Positions 8,337 through 16,865 of a stretch of DNA of 37,038 bases are shown here, one piece after another. How positions within the stretch are numbered: the stretch's first letter is position 1; each line of letters starts with the position of its first letter. The position numbers and the translations under genes were made by a program. This DNA comes from a virus: IMG/VR virus record IMGVR_UViG_3300035698_006554, positions 1 to 37,038 of that record; one strand, 5' to 3'. A model generated the notes under the pieces. The model made no database searches. It was not told where the DNA came from and was given only the letters and a program-made list of their open reading frames with translations.

Positions 8337-8840
8337 ATGGGTGCGGTTGTAGATTTATCAGGAATCAAAGAGCAAATGCGAGTTATATTAGATGCTAACA
8401 ATGTTTCGTCTTCAACGGTCAGGGATTTATCTGAAAACCTTATAGAACGAGTGAAGTTAATAACAAAGCAAAATCCTAACCTAGTCAGCATGGGAATGGA
8501 TAAAGTGCCAGGTGTTGCTATTTGGATTGAGGGGAAAACTCCGAAAGCTGAAGGCATTGTTAAAAACCAAATGACCGCGCAAAAGAGTGCGGAAATATCC
8601 ATTAAAGTAGCTGGCTTTGTTTATAATTCAGCATGGTCGAGCGTTGACAATATTGATTCGGATACTGATGCGGAATCACTTGCCGAAAACATAGAATATA
8701 TATTACGATCTAACGACACCTTTAATAGTACAGTGAAATGGCAAAAGATAACTGACGTAACATTTCACAACGTATCATTGGGTGAGGCATCTAATTTTAA
8801 GGTCGCGTTGTTAGATTACACGGCAAAGGTTTTTTATTAA
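8337..8840 (+). CDS. Putative tail terminator protein
   Basis: This 167-residue protein starts at ATG 8337, one base after the stop of the gpG-like gene. Its alternating helix and strand pattern (IKEQMRVILDA, LSENLIERVKLI, GVAIWIEGK, AEISIKVAGFVY, HNVSLGEASNFKVALLDYTAKVFY) and its position just before the tail tube gene in a siphovirus order fit a tail terminator, which caps the tail tube and docks it to the connector. No diagnostic motif is visible. Its TAA overlaps the ATG of the following glycosyltransferase-like gene by one base, so the two are translationally coupled. Confidence 0.58.
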   Translation: MGAVVDLSGIKEQMRVILDANNVSSSTVRDLSENLIERVKLITKQNPNLVSMGMDKVPGVAIWIEGKTPKAEGIVKNQMTAQKSAEISIKVAGFVYNSAWSSVDNIDSDTDAESLAENIEYILRSNDTFNSTVKWQKITDVTFHNVSLGEASNFKVALLDYTAKVFY

Positions 8841-9823
8841 TGAATGCTGAAGAGATAAAAAGACAATCTGAAAATGCTTACAATCAATGGTGCGATAAAT
8901 GGCGTACACATTGCGCAATCCATTCAAAGTTTGAAATGCTATCTATGAACGACCTTTGGGGTAAGGGTATCGGTAAATCAATCCTATGTATCGCCAATGG
9001 TTATTCGTTCGAACGTGACTCGGAATTTATTAAAAAGAATCAGCATAAATTTGATATTATTTGTTGCGATAAAACCCTAGGCAATTGCTTAGATAATGGG
9101 ATTATTCCAAAATATTGCATGGTATGTGATGCTGTAGTTGATTACGAAAAGTATATGAAGCCGTGGAAAGATCAATTATCTAAAGTGACCCTATTAATGA
9201 ACTCATGCGGTAACCCTTTGTGGGCGCAAAATGGAACGTGGAGAAATAAGTATTTCTTTGTCAATAAAGATATCCTTGGAAGTGAAAAGGAATTCTGCAA
9301 AATTTCTGGATGCCCGAATGTAATACCAGCGGGGACGAATGTCTCGAATGCAATGGTTGTCATACTCACGCAATGCGACGAGAAGGGATATAATAACTTC
9401 TTTGGATACGACAAGATTCTCTTATCAGGATTCGACTATTGTTGGAGCGATGGAAAATACTATGCTTTCGATGGTGAGGCCGGAGGTAAGAATAATTATA
9501 TGCGTCATATATACACATCAAACCGAGAAGATAAGTATTGTTTTACATCAAACAATTTAATGTTTTCCGCAAGATGGCTCCACAAATATGTGGAGACGTT
9601 TAAACTCCCTGTCGTTCAATGCTCAAAAGATACAATTCTGACACTTAATCGCAATGGATCCATTGAAGACCATGCAGGGTATAACTTTAAACGTGGTGAT
9701 TCTGCCATGGTTCGCAACATGGCAAAAAAGAAGAATGACTTTATTAATGAAATTAAAAAAATTGACTGTATAATGAAAGACGTAGGTAGTGACCACGCAA
9801 ACGCTTTTCTAGCGACAGTTTAA
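8840..9823 (+). CDS. DUF115/Maf-type glycosyltransferase-like protein
   Basis: The protein has 327 residues. It shows the pattern of the DUF115 group, which includes flagellin-modifying Maf proteins and the archaeal enzyme MptE: a beta strand and glycine turn SILCIANGYSFERD (47-60), FDIICCDKTLGNCLDNGIIPK (71-91) and YCMVCDAVVDY (92-102), then IPAGTNVSNAMVVI (162-175) and LLSGFDYCW (194-202). Maf proteins are thought to attach nonulosonic acids (pseudaminic or legionaminic acid) to serine and threonine of flagellin. Here the gene overlaps the tail terminator gene by one base and is followed at once by the tail tube gene, so it is co-expressed with tail proteins. Thirteen cysteines are unusual. 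Activity and substrate are inferred; MptE-like chemistry cannot be excluded. Confidence 0.68.
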   Translation: MNAEEIKRQSENAYNQWCDKWRTHCAIHSKFEMLSMNDLWGKGIGKSILCIANGYSFERDSEFIKKNQHKFDIICCDKTLGNCLDNGIIPKYCMVCDAVVDYEKYMKPWKDQLSKVTLLMNSCGNPLWAQNGTWRNKYFFVNKDILGSEKEFCKISGCPNVIPAGTNVSNAMVVILTQCDEKGYNNFFGYDKILLSGFDYCWSDGKYYAFDGEAGGKNNYMRHIYTSNREDKYCFTSNNLMFSARWLHKYVETFKLPVVQCSKDTILTLNRNGSIEDHAGYNFKRGDSAMVRNMAKKKNDFINEIKKIDCIMKDVGSDHANAFLATV

Positions 9824-9835
9824 GGGAGTTTTTTT

Positions 9836-10867
9836 ATGAACGGATCAGGTAGCAACATATCAGCATTTTCTTACATTGCAGTTGGTAGAGAAGCCGCATA
9901 CGGAACTTATGTGACTAGTACCTCGGGCATTGACTTCCTTTCCGGTGCCATCAAGACTACAAAAGAGGGTAAAATACTCGAAGAGATTCAACGAAGCCGA
10001 ACACAATACTCCAGGTTGTCGTTGAGCAAAAAAGTTGAAGGTGAAATCGAATTATACTATAGACCTGATTCAACAGCATGTGGTTACTTTCTTGAAAACG
10101 CTTTTGGCGGATCTGTTACATCAACAGAATTAACAACAGGGGCATCATACTCCCATGAATTTAATATCGGTTCTATGGACCTTACAAATACAGCTCTTTC
10201 TATCAATGCTCGAAAAGGCGATGATACTAACGGAAATGTTTTTGAATACACTGGTGCTAGAATTAATGAGCTTAGCTTTTCTGCTGAATTAGACGATGCT
10301 CTTAAAATGTCCCTTGCTCTTATATGTAAAGACTCAACACAAACAGCTAACGATGTTGAAGACGCTCTAACAATATCAGCGCAAGAAGTTTTCTCATTCG
10401 TAGGCGGAAGATTTTCAATAGCTGCCACTGAAGCATCACTAACAAGTACATCATACTGGCATGTTCAAAATATTGATTTTAAATTAGCTAACAATCTAAA
10501 AGCCGATAATGATTCAAGACGTATCGGGTCTGACGTGTTAGAAATTTGTCCGGTTGGAATCGCAAGCATGGAGCTTGGCGTAGGCATGAGATACGATACT
10601 ATAACCGCATATGATGCAATGATGGATGGTACTGTTCTCGCTGGTGAGTTTGAATTTGAAGGCGACACGCTAACAGGTTCATCAATAAGAAAAAGTTTAA
10701 CTCTAACATTTCCAAGAATATATGTTAATGATGCTGGCGACCCTGAAATTGGCGGTCCGGACGAAATATTAAAAAGTGATGTTTCATTTCATGTATTGAG
10801 AAATACAAACGCAGCGGCCGGCTTTGCTTGCAAGGCCCTATTAATAAATGGTGCAGCTTCAATCTAA
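9836..10867 (+). CDS. Major tail tube protein
   Basis: The 343-residue protein has AGGGAG upstream of ATG 9836. The beginning (SYIAVGREAAYGT) and the pattern of long beta strands (EGEIELYYRPDS, SINARKGDDTNGNVFEYTGA, LDDALKMSLALICKD) fit the Gp41-type tail tube family of siphoviruses. The C-terminal part (ELGVGMRYDTITAYDAMMDGTVLAGEFEFEG, KSLTLTFPRIYVNDAG) includes a strand-rich segment typical of tube proteins. Proteins of this family stack in hexameric rings round the tape measure. It lies directly after the glycosyltransferase-like gene and is rich in S and T, which makes it a possible glycosylation target. Confidence 0.84.
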   Translation: MNGSGSNISAFSYIAVGREAAYGTYVTSTSGIDFLSGAIKTTKEGKILEEIQRSRTQYSRLSLSKKVEGEIELYYRPDSTACGYFLENAFGGSVTSTELTTGASYSHEFNIGSMDLTNTALSINARKGDDTNGNVFEYTGARINELSFSAELDDALKMSLALICKDSTQTANDVEDALTISAQEVFSFVGGRFSIAATEASLTSTSYWHVQNIDFKLANNLKADNDSRRIGSDVLEICPVGIASMELGVGMRYDTITAYDAMMDGTVLAGEFEFEGDTLTGSSIRKSLTLTFPRIYVNDAGDPEIGGPDEILKSDVSFHVLRNTNAAAGFACKALLINGAASI

Positions 10868-10876
10868 TAGGTGACT

Positions 10877-11263
10877 ATGTTTTTTAAACTTTTCAAAAGA
10901 AAAAGCGTCGAAGAAAAACTGCTAGGAATCAAAAGAGTAAAGATTCATGGCATTATTTTTAAGATCAAAAAGCTAGATCCGTTCGACTGTTTGACAGGCG
11001 CTAAAGTTTTACTAAAAACTTATGATACATATCAAGTCAAAAAAGAAAAAACAAACGTTCAACATTTATCTGATTCCGAAGTTAAAACAATGCGGAGTCA
11101 TTTTATTGACGTATTTATTGCAGGGGTCATAGAGCCTGAATTAAGTAGAAAGAAAGAAGATAATAAAATTCATGTAGAAAATCTTTTCACTGACTATGAT
11201 CTAGTCACCGATTTATATGAGGCCATTACTCACCATACTTACGGTAAAAAAAAAATTCAATAA
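10877..11263 (+). CDS. Tail assembly chaperone, short form (gpG equivalent)
   Basis: This 128-residue protein is read in frame 0 to the TAA at 11261-11263. ATG 10877 or GTG 10871 could start it; the TAG of the tube gene lies immediately upstream. It is helical and charged, with LDPFDCLTGAKVLLKTYD and a segment of lysines, and its gene stops just after a run of ten A. Position between tube and tape measure and the overlapping second frame identify it as the G-type chaperone that coats the tape measure during tail assembly. Confidence 0.82.
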   Translation: MFFKLFKRKSVEEKLLGIKRVKIHGIIFKIKKLDPFDCLTGAKVLLKTYDTYQVKKEKTNVQHLSDSEVKTMRSHFIDVFIAGVIEPELSRKKEDNKIHVENLFTDYDLVTDLYEAITHHTYGKKKIQ

Positions 11264-11460
11264 CAAAACTATCTAAAGAAAAAGTCGTCGAAATTGATCT
11301 CATTTCCAAAAGATATGGAAAGCTACCATCTGAAGTAGCTAATTTAGATATTAACGATTATTATTTTAATCTTTTTGTCGCCGGAAATGCGATAGATAAA
11401 GAAGTTAGCGAATCTAAGAAGTCAGCTAAAAGAACAAAAATACCATACGGGAGTAAATAG
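10877..11460 (+). CDS. Tail assembly chaperone, frameshifted long form (gpGT equivalent)
   Basis: The zero frame runs through AAA codons in the A10 run at 11246-11255. Slipping back one base there opens a second frame that runs to TAG at 11458-11460 and gives about 195 residues in total. The added T segment has the classic look of tail chaperone C-terminal domains (ISKRYGKLPSEVANLDINDY, then YFNLFVAGNAI). A -1 programmed frameshift at this place is conserved in long-tailed phages. The tape measure GTG start overlaps the last base of this stop codon. Confidence 0.85.
11246..11255 (+). promoter_or_regulatory. Ribosomal slippery site for -1 frameshift (A10)
   Basis: Ten consecutive A provide an in-phase A AAA AAA heptamer. 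The zero-frame stop follows at 11261, only five bases downstream of the run, which favours slippage before termination. Confidence 0.82.
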
Positions 11461-13253
11461 TGTCTAAGAAGGAAGCTACACTCTTATTAAAAGTAAAACA
11501 AACTGGTGCTAAAGCATTAAAAACTATTGGCCAAGGAATTGCTAAAATTGGTCAGCTTACAAAAGCAGCGGCGATTGCTGGCATTGCAGCGGTTGCAGCG
11601 ACTACAAAGGCATATGCTGAGCAAGAAGCTTCAGTTAATTCAATGAATCAAGCGTTAGTACAACAGGGTATTTTTACAAAAGAGCTATCTAAAAAATATC
11701 AAGACATGGCATCGTCGTTACAAAAGACCTCTATGTTTGGCGATGAAGCAATTTTAAAATCTCAAGGAATAATACAATCATATTTAGGACAGGAAGAAAT
11801 AACCGAAGAGTTAATGCAAGCTACCTTAGATTTTGCAGCGGCTCAAGGTACTGATTTAGTAAGAGCTGCCGGGTTAGTCTGTAAGTCAATCGGGTCGTCA
11901 ACTAACGGACTTGCCAGGTATGGCGTTGAGATCGATACCAGTGCAACCGCAACCGAAAAGCTTGCTGCTGTAACAAGTGCATTATCAGGAAAATTCGGAG
12001 GACAGGCCGCCGCCGCTGCTGATGGTCTTGGCGCTCTTAAGCAAATGAAAAATGCTTTCGGCGATGTGCTAGAGATTGTCGGTAAACAATTAGCTCCCGT
12101 TATCACATTCTTTGCAAGAGAAATAACAAAGTTCTCAGAGAACGTTCAAACAAATAACAATGTAATAGATAGCCTTTCCGGTGCGCTTAGAGGTCTTCTT
12201 GACGCGGGTATAGTTGTCAAGAATGTATTTAAAGCGGTATCTCAAGTAATAGGTCAACAGCTCGGCACTGCTGTAGGTGCTATTGTTCAACTACTCGATG
12301 GAAATTTTAAACAAGCGTGGGAGACGGTCAAGACAGGTGCAACGGATACCGCCAACATAATAGTTAGTGCGCACACAACTGCTAAAGAAGAAATGGCGGC
12401 TGTTGACAAGGCATTTGCCGATACTGCCGAAGCTCAGAGATTAAAAGAAGAGGCCAATTTATTAGCGAGTGAAGAAAGAAAGAATACGATATTAAATGAA
12501 AAGAGAATTGAAAAACAAGAGTCATGGCGTGAAGCCAACGAAGCAGAATTAGAGGAAGAACTTGCTTTATTGCAATTAAAAAATGATTCAAAACTAGCAC
12601 TGGAAAGCGCAGCGATTGAAGCAGAATTAGCTAACGCAACCACTAGAGAAGATAGATTAAAAGCATTAAAAAAGAAATCAGACTTATTGGAAAAAGCTAG
12701 AGACAAAGACAAAGTTGCTGGCATGACTAAAATGCAAAAGTTTGACGAATTTATAAATAACGAAAAAGTTAAAAGGACTCAAGCAGTATTAAACACAATT
12801 TCATCTTTGCAAAATTCAAAGAATAAAGAAATGGTGGCAATAGGTAAAGCCGCCGCCGCTGCAAATATTATGATATCAACGTTTCAAGGTATTGGTCTTG
12901 CGTGGGGTTTGGGTCCAATATTAGGACCAATACTAGCCCCTTTGGTTGCCGTTGCTGGTGCTGCTCAATTAGCTGGCGTTGCTGGCGTTGCTCTTGAATC
13001 AGGCGGTATTGTTAATGGAACGGTTGGAGGTACTCAAGCGACTATCGGTGAGGGTGGTCGAAGTGAGGCCGTTGTACCGTTAGACGACGAGGGCGGTCCG
13101 GGTGCTTTTGGGTCGTCATATGTTTTTAATGTTTATGGTGGAATACTTGGCTCTGAAAATGATGCTCGTGAATTTGCTATAGTGCTAGATGAAGAGCTTT
13201 TAAAACTTCGTCAAAGTAGTGAGAGTGTAGCGTTTGACAATGATTTAACGTGA
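11460..13253 (+). CDS. Tail tape measure protein
   Basis: The protein has 597 residues from GTG 11460. It starts with a K- and A-rich amphipathic stretch (KALKTIGQGIAKIGQLTKAA) and a hydrophobic segment, continues with long alpha-helical regions including a coiled coil at about 325-425 (ERKNTILNEKRIEKQE, EAELEEELALLQLK), has hydrophobic stretches around 470-515 (ILGPILAPLVAVAGAAQLAG), and ends with the typical block SGGIVNGTVGGTQATIGEGG and SEAVVPLDDEGG. It sets tail length; at about 1.5 angstrom per residue this predicts a fairly short tail near 90 nm. Confidence 0.9.
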   Translation: MSKKEATLLLKVKQTGAKALKTIGQGIAKIGQLTKAAAIAGIAAVAATTKAYAEQEASVNSMNQALVQQGIFTKELSKKYQDMASSLQKTSMFGDEAILKSQGIIQSYLGQEEITEELMQATLDFAAAQGTDLVRAAGLVCKSIGSSTNGLARYGVEIDTSATATEKLAAVTSALSGKFGGQAAAAADGLGALKQMKNAFGDVLEIVGKQLAPVITFFAREITKFSENVQTNNNVIDSLSGALRGLLDAGIVVKNVFKAVSQVIGQQLGTAVGAIVQLLDGNFKQAWETVKTGATDTANIIVSAHTTAKEEMAAVDKAFADTAEAQRLKEEANLLASEERKNTILNEKRIEKQESWREANEAELEEELALLQLKNDSKLALESAAIEAELANATTREDRLKALKKKSDLLEKARDKDKVAGMTKMQKFDEFINNEKVKRTQAVLNTISSLQNSKNKEMVAIGKAAAAANIMISTFQGIGLAWGLGPILGPILAPLVAVAGAAQLAGVAGVALESGGIVNGTVGGTQATIGEGGRSEAVVPLDDEGGPGAFGSSYVFNVYGGILGSENDAREFAIVLDEELLKLRQSSESVAFDNDLT

Positions 13254-13262
13254 GGTTTATAA

Positions 13263-14039
13263 ATGGAATTTTCTAGCTATAATTTTTTACAAACGACAAC
13301 GATGATCGAAGTCAATTCGAATACAGATACGTCTATCAATTTATTCAATCCTGACATCACACAACAATATGTATCTGATGGTTTTAACAATGACCTAACG
13401 ACTACAACACTTAAAATTAGTTTTTTGGAAACAACTACAATAAGTCGTATCGGATTAAAAGCAGAAAACTTTAAACAGTTTATAATGTATTATGACGAAG
13501 CAACAGCGAACACTTTTAACCTCGATACTGATAGCGCAACAACAGTGAGCGAATTCATTTATAATAGTGAATCATCAATGTTTTTCAAAACGAATGCTGT
13601 AGAATGTACAAGTGTCTCTATAGATATTAAAAGCACAATTCAAGCAAACTCCGAAAAAGCGTTAGGGCTTTTATATTTGTCAAATGTTTTAATTGATTTT
13701 CCTCGCGTACCTTCAGCAGCAAACTATAAGCCTAAAAAGGTTGCTAAAAAAGTTATACATCAATTAGCCGATGGTGGCGTTAGAATACAACTAATTGACA
13801 ATAAGTGGAACACGCAAGTAAAATTTAAACATATAGAGAAATCTTTTGTTGAATCATTAAACGAAGTATATGAGTCAAGAGATCCATGCTATTTTATACC
13901 ATTCCCAACAACTACAGGTTGGGATGGCATTGCCTTTGAAGCATCATGGATGAATGACTTTGAGTTTTATACATGGTCTGACAACGCGGTTAATGCAGGG
14001 TATTCGGGCAGTATGAAACTACAGGAGACACCGGACTAA
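13263..14039 (+). CDS. Distal tail protein, putative
   Basis: This 258-residue protein follows the tape measure gene. The first 150 residues resemble a discoidin/F5-8C-like beta sandwich (TISRIGLKAENFKQF, VSEFIYNSESSMFFKTNAVECTSVSIDIKST). After a basic linker (YKPKKVAKKVIHQ) the rest has beta strands and aromatic residues (PCYFIPFPTTTGWDGIAFEASWMNDFEFYTW). In siphoviruses the gene after the tape measure usually encodes the distal tail ring, so this is the most likely role. Its stop TAA shares a base with the next ATG (TAATG). Confidence 0.62.
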   Translation: MEFSSYNFLQTTTMIEVNSNTDTSINLFNPDITQQYVSDGFNNDLTTTTLKISFLETTTISRIGLKAENFKQFIMYYDEATANTFNLDTDSATTVSEFIYNSESSMFFKTNAVECTSVSIDIKSTIQANSEKALGLLYLSNVLIDFPRVPSAANYKPKKVAKKVIHQLADGGVRIQLIDNKWNTQVKFKHIEKSFVESLNEVYESRDPCYFIPFPTTTGWDGIAFEASWMNDFEFYTWSDNAVNAGYSGSMKLQETPD

Positions 14040-15361
14040 TGGCAACAATAAACCAGTTAATTAAAAACCCGAAGAGCAAAGTATTCCGTAGAGCGTATAT
14101 TAAAAGACGACTCGCGACTACTGGACTATTCGAAGATGATTGGATTGAAATTTCCGAAGATATAAAGAAGTGGGGAAAAGTTGCGACTGTATCCGATGCG
14201 ATAAGAGTTAATAAGTTTACGCCCAAAAATGTTAAAACTTTAGTTTCAAATTACTATGGAAAATATAATTCAGAAGACGATGAATCAAGTTTGTGGTATG
14301 GATACGCAAATCAACAAAGAACTTTATTAAAGTTAGAGGCCGGATTTAAAAACTCAACTCTTGGCTCCGATGGTATATGGACAACTCAATATTTACCGAC
14401 TGACCCTAGCGTTTTCGTTGGGTTAATTTCTGGTGAGTTAAAAGTCACTAACAAGAATGATCTTTTATTAACATCGAAGCCTTTGACTCAAATACTAAAA
14501 GATTATCCGGCAAGAAATGTCGTAGGGTTTAACCCTCTTGGAATGACCGCTAGTGAGTTTGTAACTTTGCTTAGAGATCAAACAGACGGAGCTGGTAGTT
14601 TTATATTTAGGCCTTTCTTTGGAAACACAACAACAAACTGGATAATAACAAATACAGTAGATACTTATGCCGACCTCAATACCGCAACAGCAAAGGGTGT
14701 CTACGATAAAACATGTTGGGAAATAATAGAAAAGCTTTCGGAATCAGAGAATTATGTCCCTTATGTTAATAGACAGGGTCAGTTTGTATTTGGACCGAAT
14801 GCAGTAACATCGTCAACACCATCGTTTGAATTTTTCGGAGCCGGAACTTTCAACTCTGAATATGGCAAAACTATAAAGCAAGTTAAATCATCAGGGAAAA
14901 AATTCTCCAACTACTATTCGCGCGTTGAATTAAAATTCATAGACGACGACACCATAAGTTCTACAGTCATAAAAGAAACTGCATTCCAAGTATCAGGCGA
15001 TAACGATGCGTGGAATCTTGGAATGCGAACATTAAAAATAGAAAACTTTTGGATACCGGATACTGCAACCGCTGACGCTCTTGCTACAAATATTTTCAAT
15101 AATGTTTCATCGTTAAAAAATGAAATTAAATTTGTGACTTCTTTCGTTCCTCATATAGATTTGATGAGCAATATACAGATCACACATGATTCAAGTGAAA
15201 TTAACCCTCTTACGCTATGGGATAATAACGATTGGGACGTAATGGAATGGTCAAAAGATGAAGGCAGCGCGATACAATACAATAGTGCTGAAGCTAACAC
15301 ATTATCTGTTACTATAGACCTTGATAAATTAGAATGCAATTTTACAGGTAGGGAGATTTAA
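14039..15361 (+). CDS. Baseplate hub / tail tip protein
   Basis: The 440-residue protein starts at ATG 14039, overlapping the previous stop by one base. Many beta strands, and segments such as RRAYIKRRLATTGLFEDDWIEIS, LISGELKVTNKNDLLLTSKPLTQILKDYP and SEINPLTLWDNNDWDVMEW, fit hub proteins that follow distal tail proteins and carry tail-tip receptor functions. No enzymatic motif is evident. The sequence after residue 300 contains repeating T, N and D residues but no clear repeats. Assignment rests largely on order and size. Confidence 0.58.
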   Translation: MATINQLIKNPKSKVFRRAYIKRRLATTGLFEDDWIEISEDIKKWGKVATVSDAIRVNKFTPKNVKTLVSNYYGKYNSEDDESSLWYGYANQQRTLLKLEAGFKNSTLGSDGIWTTQYLPTDPSVFVGLISGELKVTNKNDLLLTSKPLTQILKDYPARNVVGFNPLGMTASEFVTLLRDQTDGAGSFIFRPFFGNTTTNWIITNTVDTYADLNTATAKGVYDKTCWEIIEKLSESENYVPYVNRQGQFVFGPNAVTSSTPSFEFFGAGTFNSEYGKTIKQVKSSGKKFSNYYSRVELKFIDDDTISSTVIKETAFQVSGDNDAWNLGMRTLKIENFWIPDTATADALATNIFNNVSSLKNEIKFVTSFVPHIDLMSNIQITHDSSEINPLTLWDNNDWDVMEWSKDEGSAIQYNSAEANTLSVTIDLDKLECNFTGREI

Positions 15362-15362
15362 A

Positions 15363-16298
15363 ATGCCGAATACAATAACAGGGTTTAATACTTTCATTTC
15401 TGGAACTAAAGCCAGGTCTTCTGAAGTAAATCAAAACTTTTCAAATTTCCGTGGTGACATTATTCCTATCAATGAAGCTACCAATACCGCCTCGGACGAT
15501 GTTCATTATTTAGGTACGTTGGAGCATCAATGGAAAAGACTATATTTAAAGGAGGCCCCATTCGTTGATGGTAGTCAGATTGAAGCTTTACCGCCGGGTG
15601 CGTTAATGCCATACTCCGGACTGTCTGCTCCAACAGGTTTTTTCGTATGCGATGGTTCTCTAGTTTCAAGGGTGACATACGCTACATTATTTGGAGTCAT
15701 TGGCGAGATTTACGGAGAGGGCGATTTGTCTTTGACGTTTGCTATTCCAGATTTGCAAGGTCGCGCTCCACGCGGCTATGATAATGGTGTAGGTAGGGAT
15801 CCTGATGCCCTTTCTAGGTCTTCAGCAATGACCGCATTCACATTGACGGGTACTGTAGTTATAAGCACTACAGTAGTCAGTGGTTTTTCAAGTATAGGAA
15901 GAATGAAAGTTGGAATGCGAACATGGGGAGTTGATTATCCTACGACAACAATTGCAAGCATTAATACGGCCACAACTTCAATAACTTTAGCTAACACCGC
16001 GACAGGCTCAACACTAACCGCTGATTTAGTTTTTGACTTCGGCGGTAACTTCGTTGGTTCGGAGCAAGAAGACGCGGTGCAAGGACATGAGCATTTTGCT
16101 GCTCATATATTTTCGGGTCTACAGTCGGTCCCCGCTGGATACAATACTATGACCTCTGCTGGTCTTAGCAATACTGTTCGTAGTGACTTAGTTCCTAGAA
16201 TGATGATGGAAGATACGCAAGGAGCATACGGAACACCAAGGGCCTCACTAGAGACAAGAAATAAAAATATTTACACAAATTTCATAATCAAATATTAG
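15363..16298 (+). CDS. Tail fibre with phage collar domain and an inserted beta domain
   Basis: The protein has 311 residues. Residues 79-137 are a tail collar domain (PPGALMPYSGLSAPTGFFVC, then LTFAIPDLQGRAPRGYD). The usual collar continuation VGSEQEDAVQGHEH is found only at 231-244, and the usual end ETRNKNIYTNFIIKY is at 297-311. Between them, residues about 155-227 hold an extra beta-rich module (GTVVISTTVVSGFSSIGR, then STLTADLVFDF) of a kind seen in other phage and surface proteins. The N-terminal 60 residues probably attach to the tail tip. This is the likely receptor-binding fibre, and the insertion may vary its specificity. Confidence 0.8.
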   Translation: MPNTITGFNTFISGTKARSSEVNQNFSNFRGDIIPINEATNTASDDVHYLGTLEHQWKRLYLKEAPFVDGSQIEALPPGALMPYSGLSAPTGFFVCDGSLVSRVTYATLFGVIGEIYGEGDLSLTFAIPDLQGRAPRGYDNGVGRDPDALSRSSAMTAFTLTGTVVISTTVVSGFSSIGRMKVGMRTWGVDYPTTTIASINTATTSITLANTATGSTLTADLVFDFGGNFVGSEQEDAVQGHEHFAAHIFSGLQSVPAGYNTMTSAGLSNTVRSDLVPRMMMEDTQGAYGTPRASLETRNKNIYTNFIIKY

Positions 16299-16306
16299 GG
16301 GTTTTT

Positions 16307-16798
16307 ATGCATTGCTACATTTACGATAAACAAACAAAACAATATCAAGGCGCGAAGAAAAGGCAATTAGATCCAATCGAAAAAAGGTATTTAATGCCAG
16401 CTAACGGTACACTTATTGAACCCCCACTATATGACAGAGAAAAGGAAACTATTTTTTTCATATCAGGTGAGTGGGAAATAAGGGAATTTATAGGATACCA
16501 GAAAAAAATTCTAAAAAAGAAAGATGAAAACGGCATTGCTTTTTATAAGATATCAAAAGGCAAAGTGGTTAAAAAAACTAAAGCAGAAATGGAACCAGAT
16601 ATATTAAAAGCGAAACAGTTTAAAATCAAGCAACAGGCGGCCAGTGATTTAAGAGAATACCGCGAAGAGCTTTTAATAAGGGTTCTAAACCTCTTAAATA
16701 TGACAACCGAACTAGCACATATCGACGCGTTAAACCAAATAATAAACAATGACAGTATAGACATTGAGCCTGTAGAGATTCCAACAAAAACGGAATAA
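16307..16798 (+). CDS. Tail fibre assembly protein-like
   Basis: This 163-residue protein begins with a pattern common to tail-fibre-assembly and related proteins (CYIYDKQTKQYQGAKKRQLD, MPANGTLIEPPLYD, IFFISGEWEIREF). A basic helical region follows (ILKKKDENGIAFYKISKGK) and a C-terminal helix (QQAASDLREYREELLIRVLNLL). These proteins help fibres fold or attach and lie just after fibre genes, as here. It is the last gene of the late structural run. Confidence 0.68.
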   Translation: MHCYIYDKQTKQYQGAKKRQLDPIEKRYLMPANGTLIEPPLYDREKETIFFISGEWEIREFIGYQKKILKKKDENGIAFYKISKGKVVKKTKAEMEPDILKAKQFKIKQQAASDLREYREELLIRVLNLLNMTTELAHIDALNQIINNDSIDIEPVEIPTKTE

Positions 16799-16821
16799 TG
16801 AGTTATTGACATATCGTTCTT

Positions 16822-16856
16822 TGATTAGCAACATTGTATTGCACAATAACTAATCA
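16822..16856. promoter_or_regulatory. Inverted repeat in front of the glycan cassette
   Basis: TGATTAG (16822-16828) pairs with CTAATCA (16850-16856), with an inner TTGT/ACAA pair (16834-16837 and 16843-16846). TTGACA at 16807-16812 lies just upstream but lacks a convincing -10. The 67-base gap separates structural genes from the cassette, so this may be an operator or a transcript boundary. Confidence 0.45.
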
Positions 16857-16865
16857 GGGAGCGAT

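Noticed and set aside
11246-11255. A10 run treated as a homopolymer sequencing error
   Set aside because: Both frames are meaningful, and the -1 frame product and position match the conserved chaperone frameshift, so an error is not needed.
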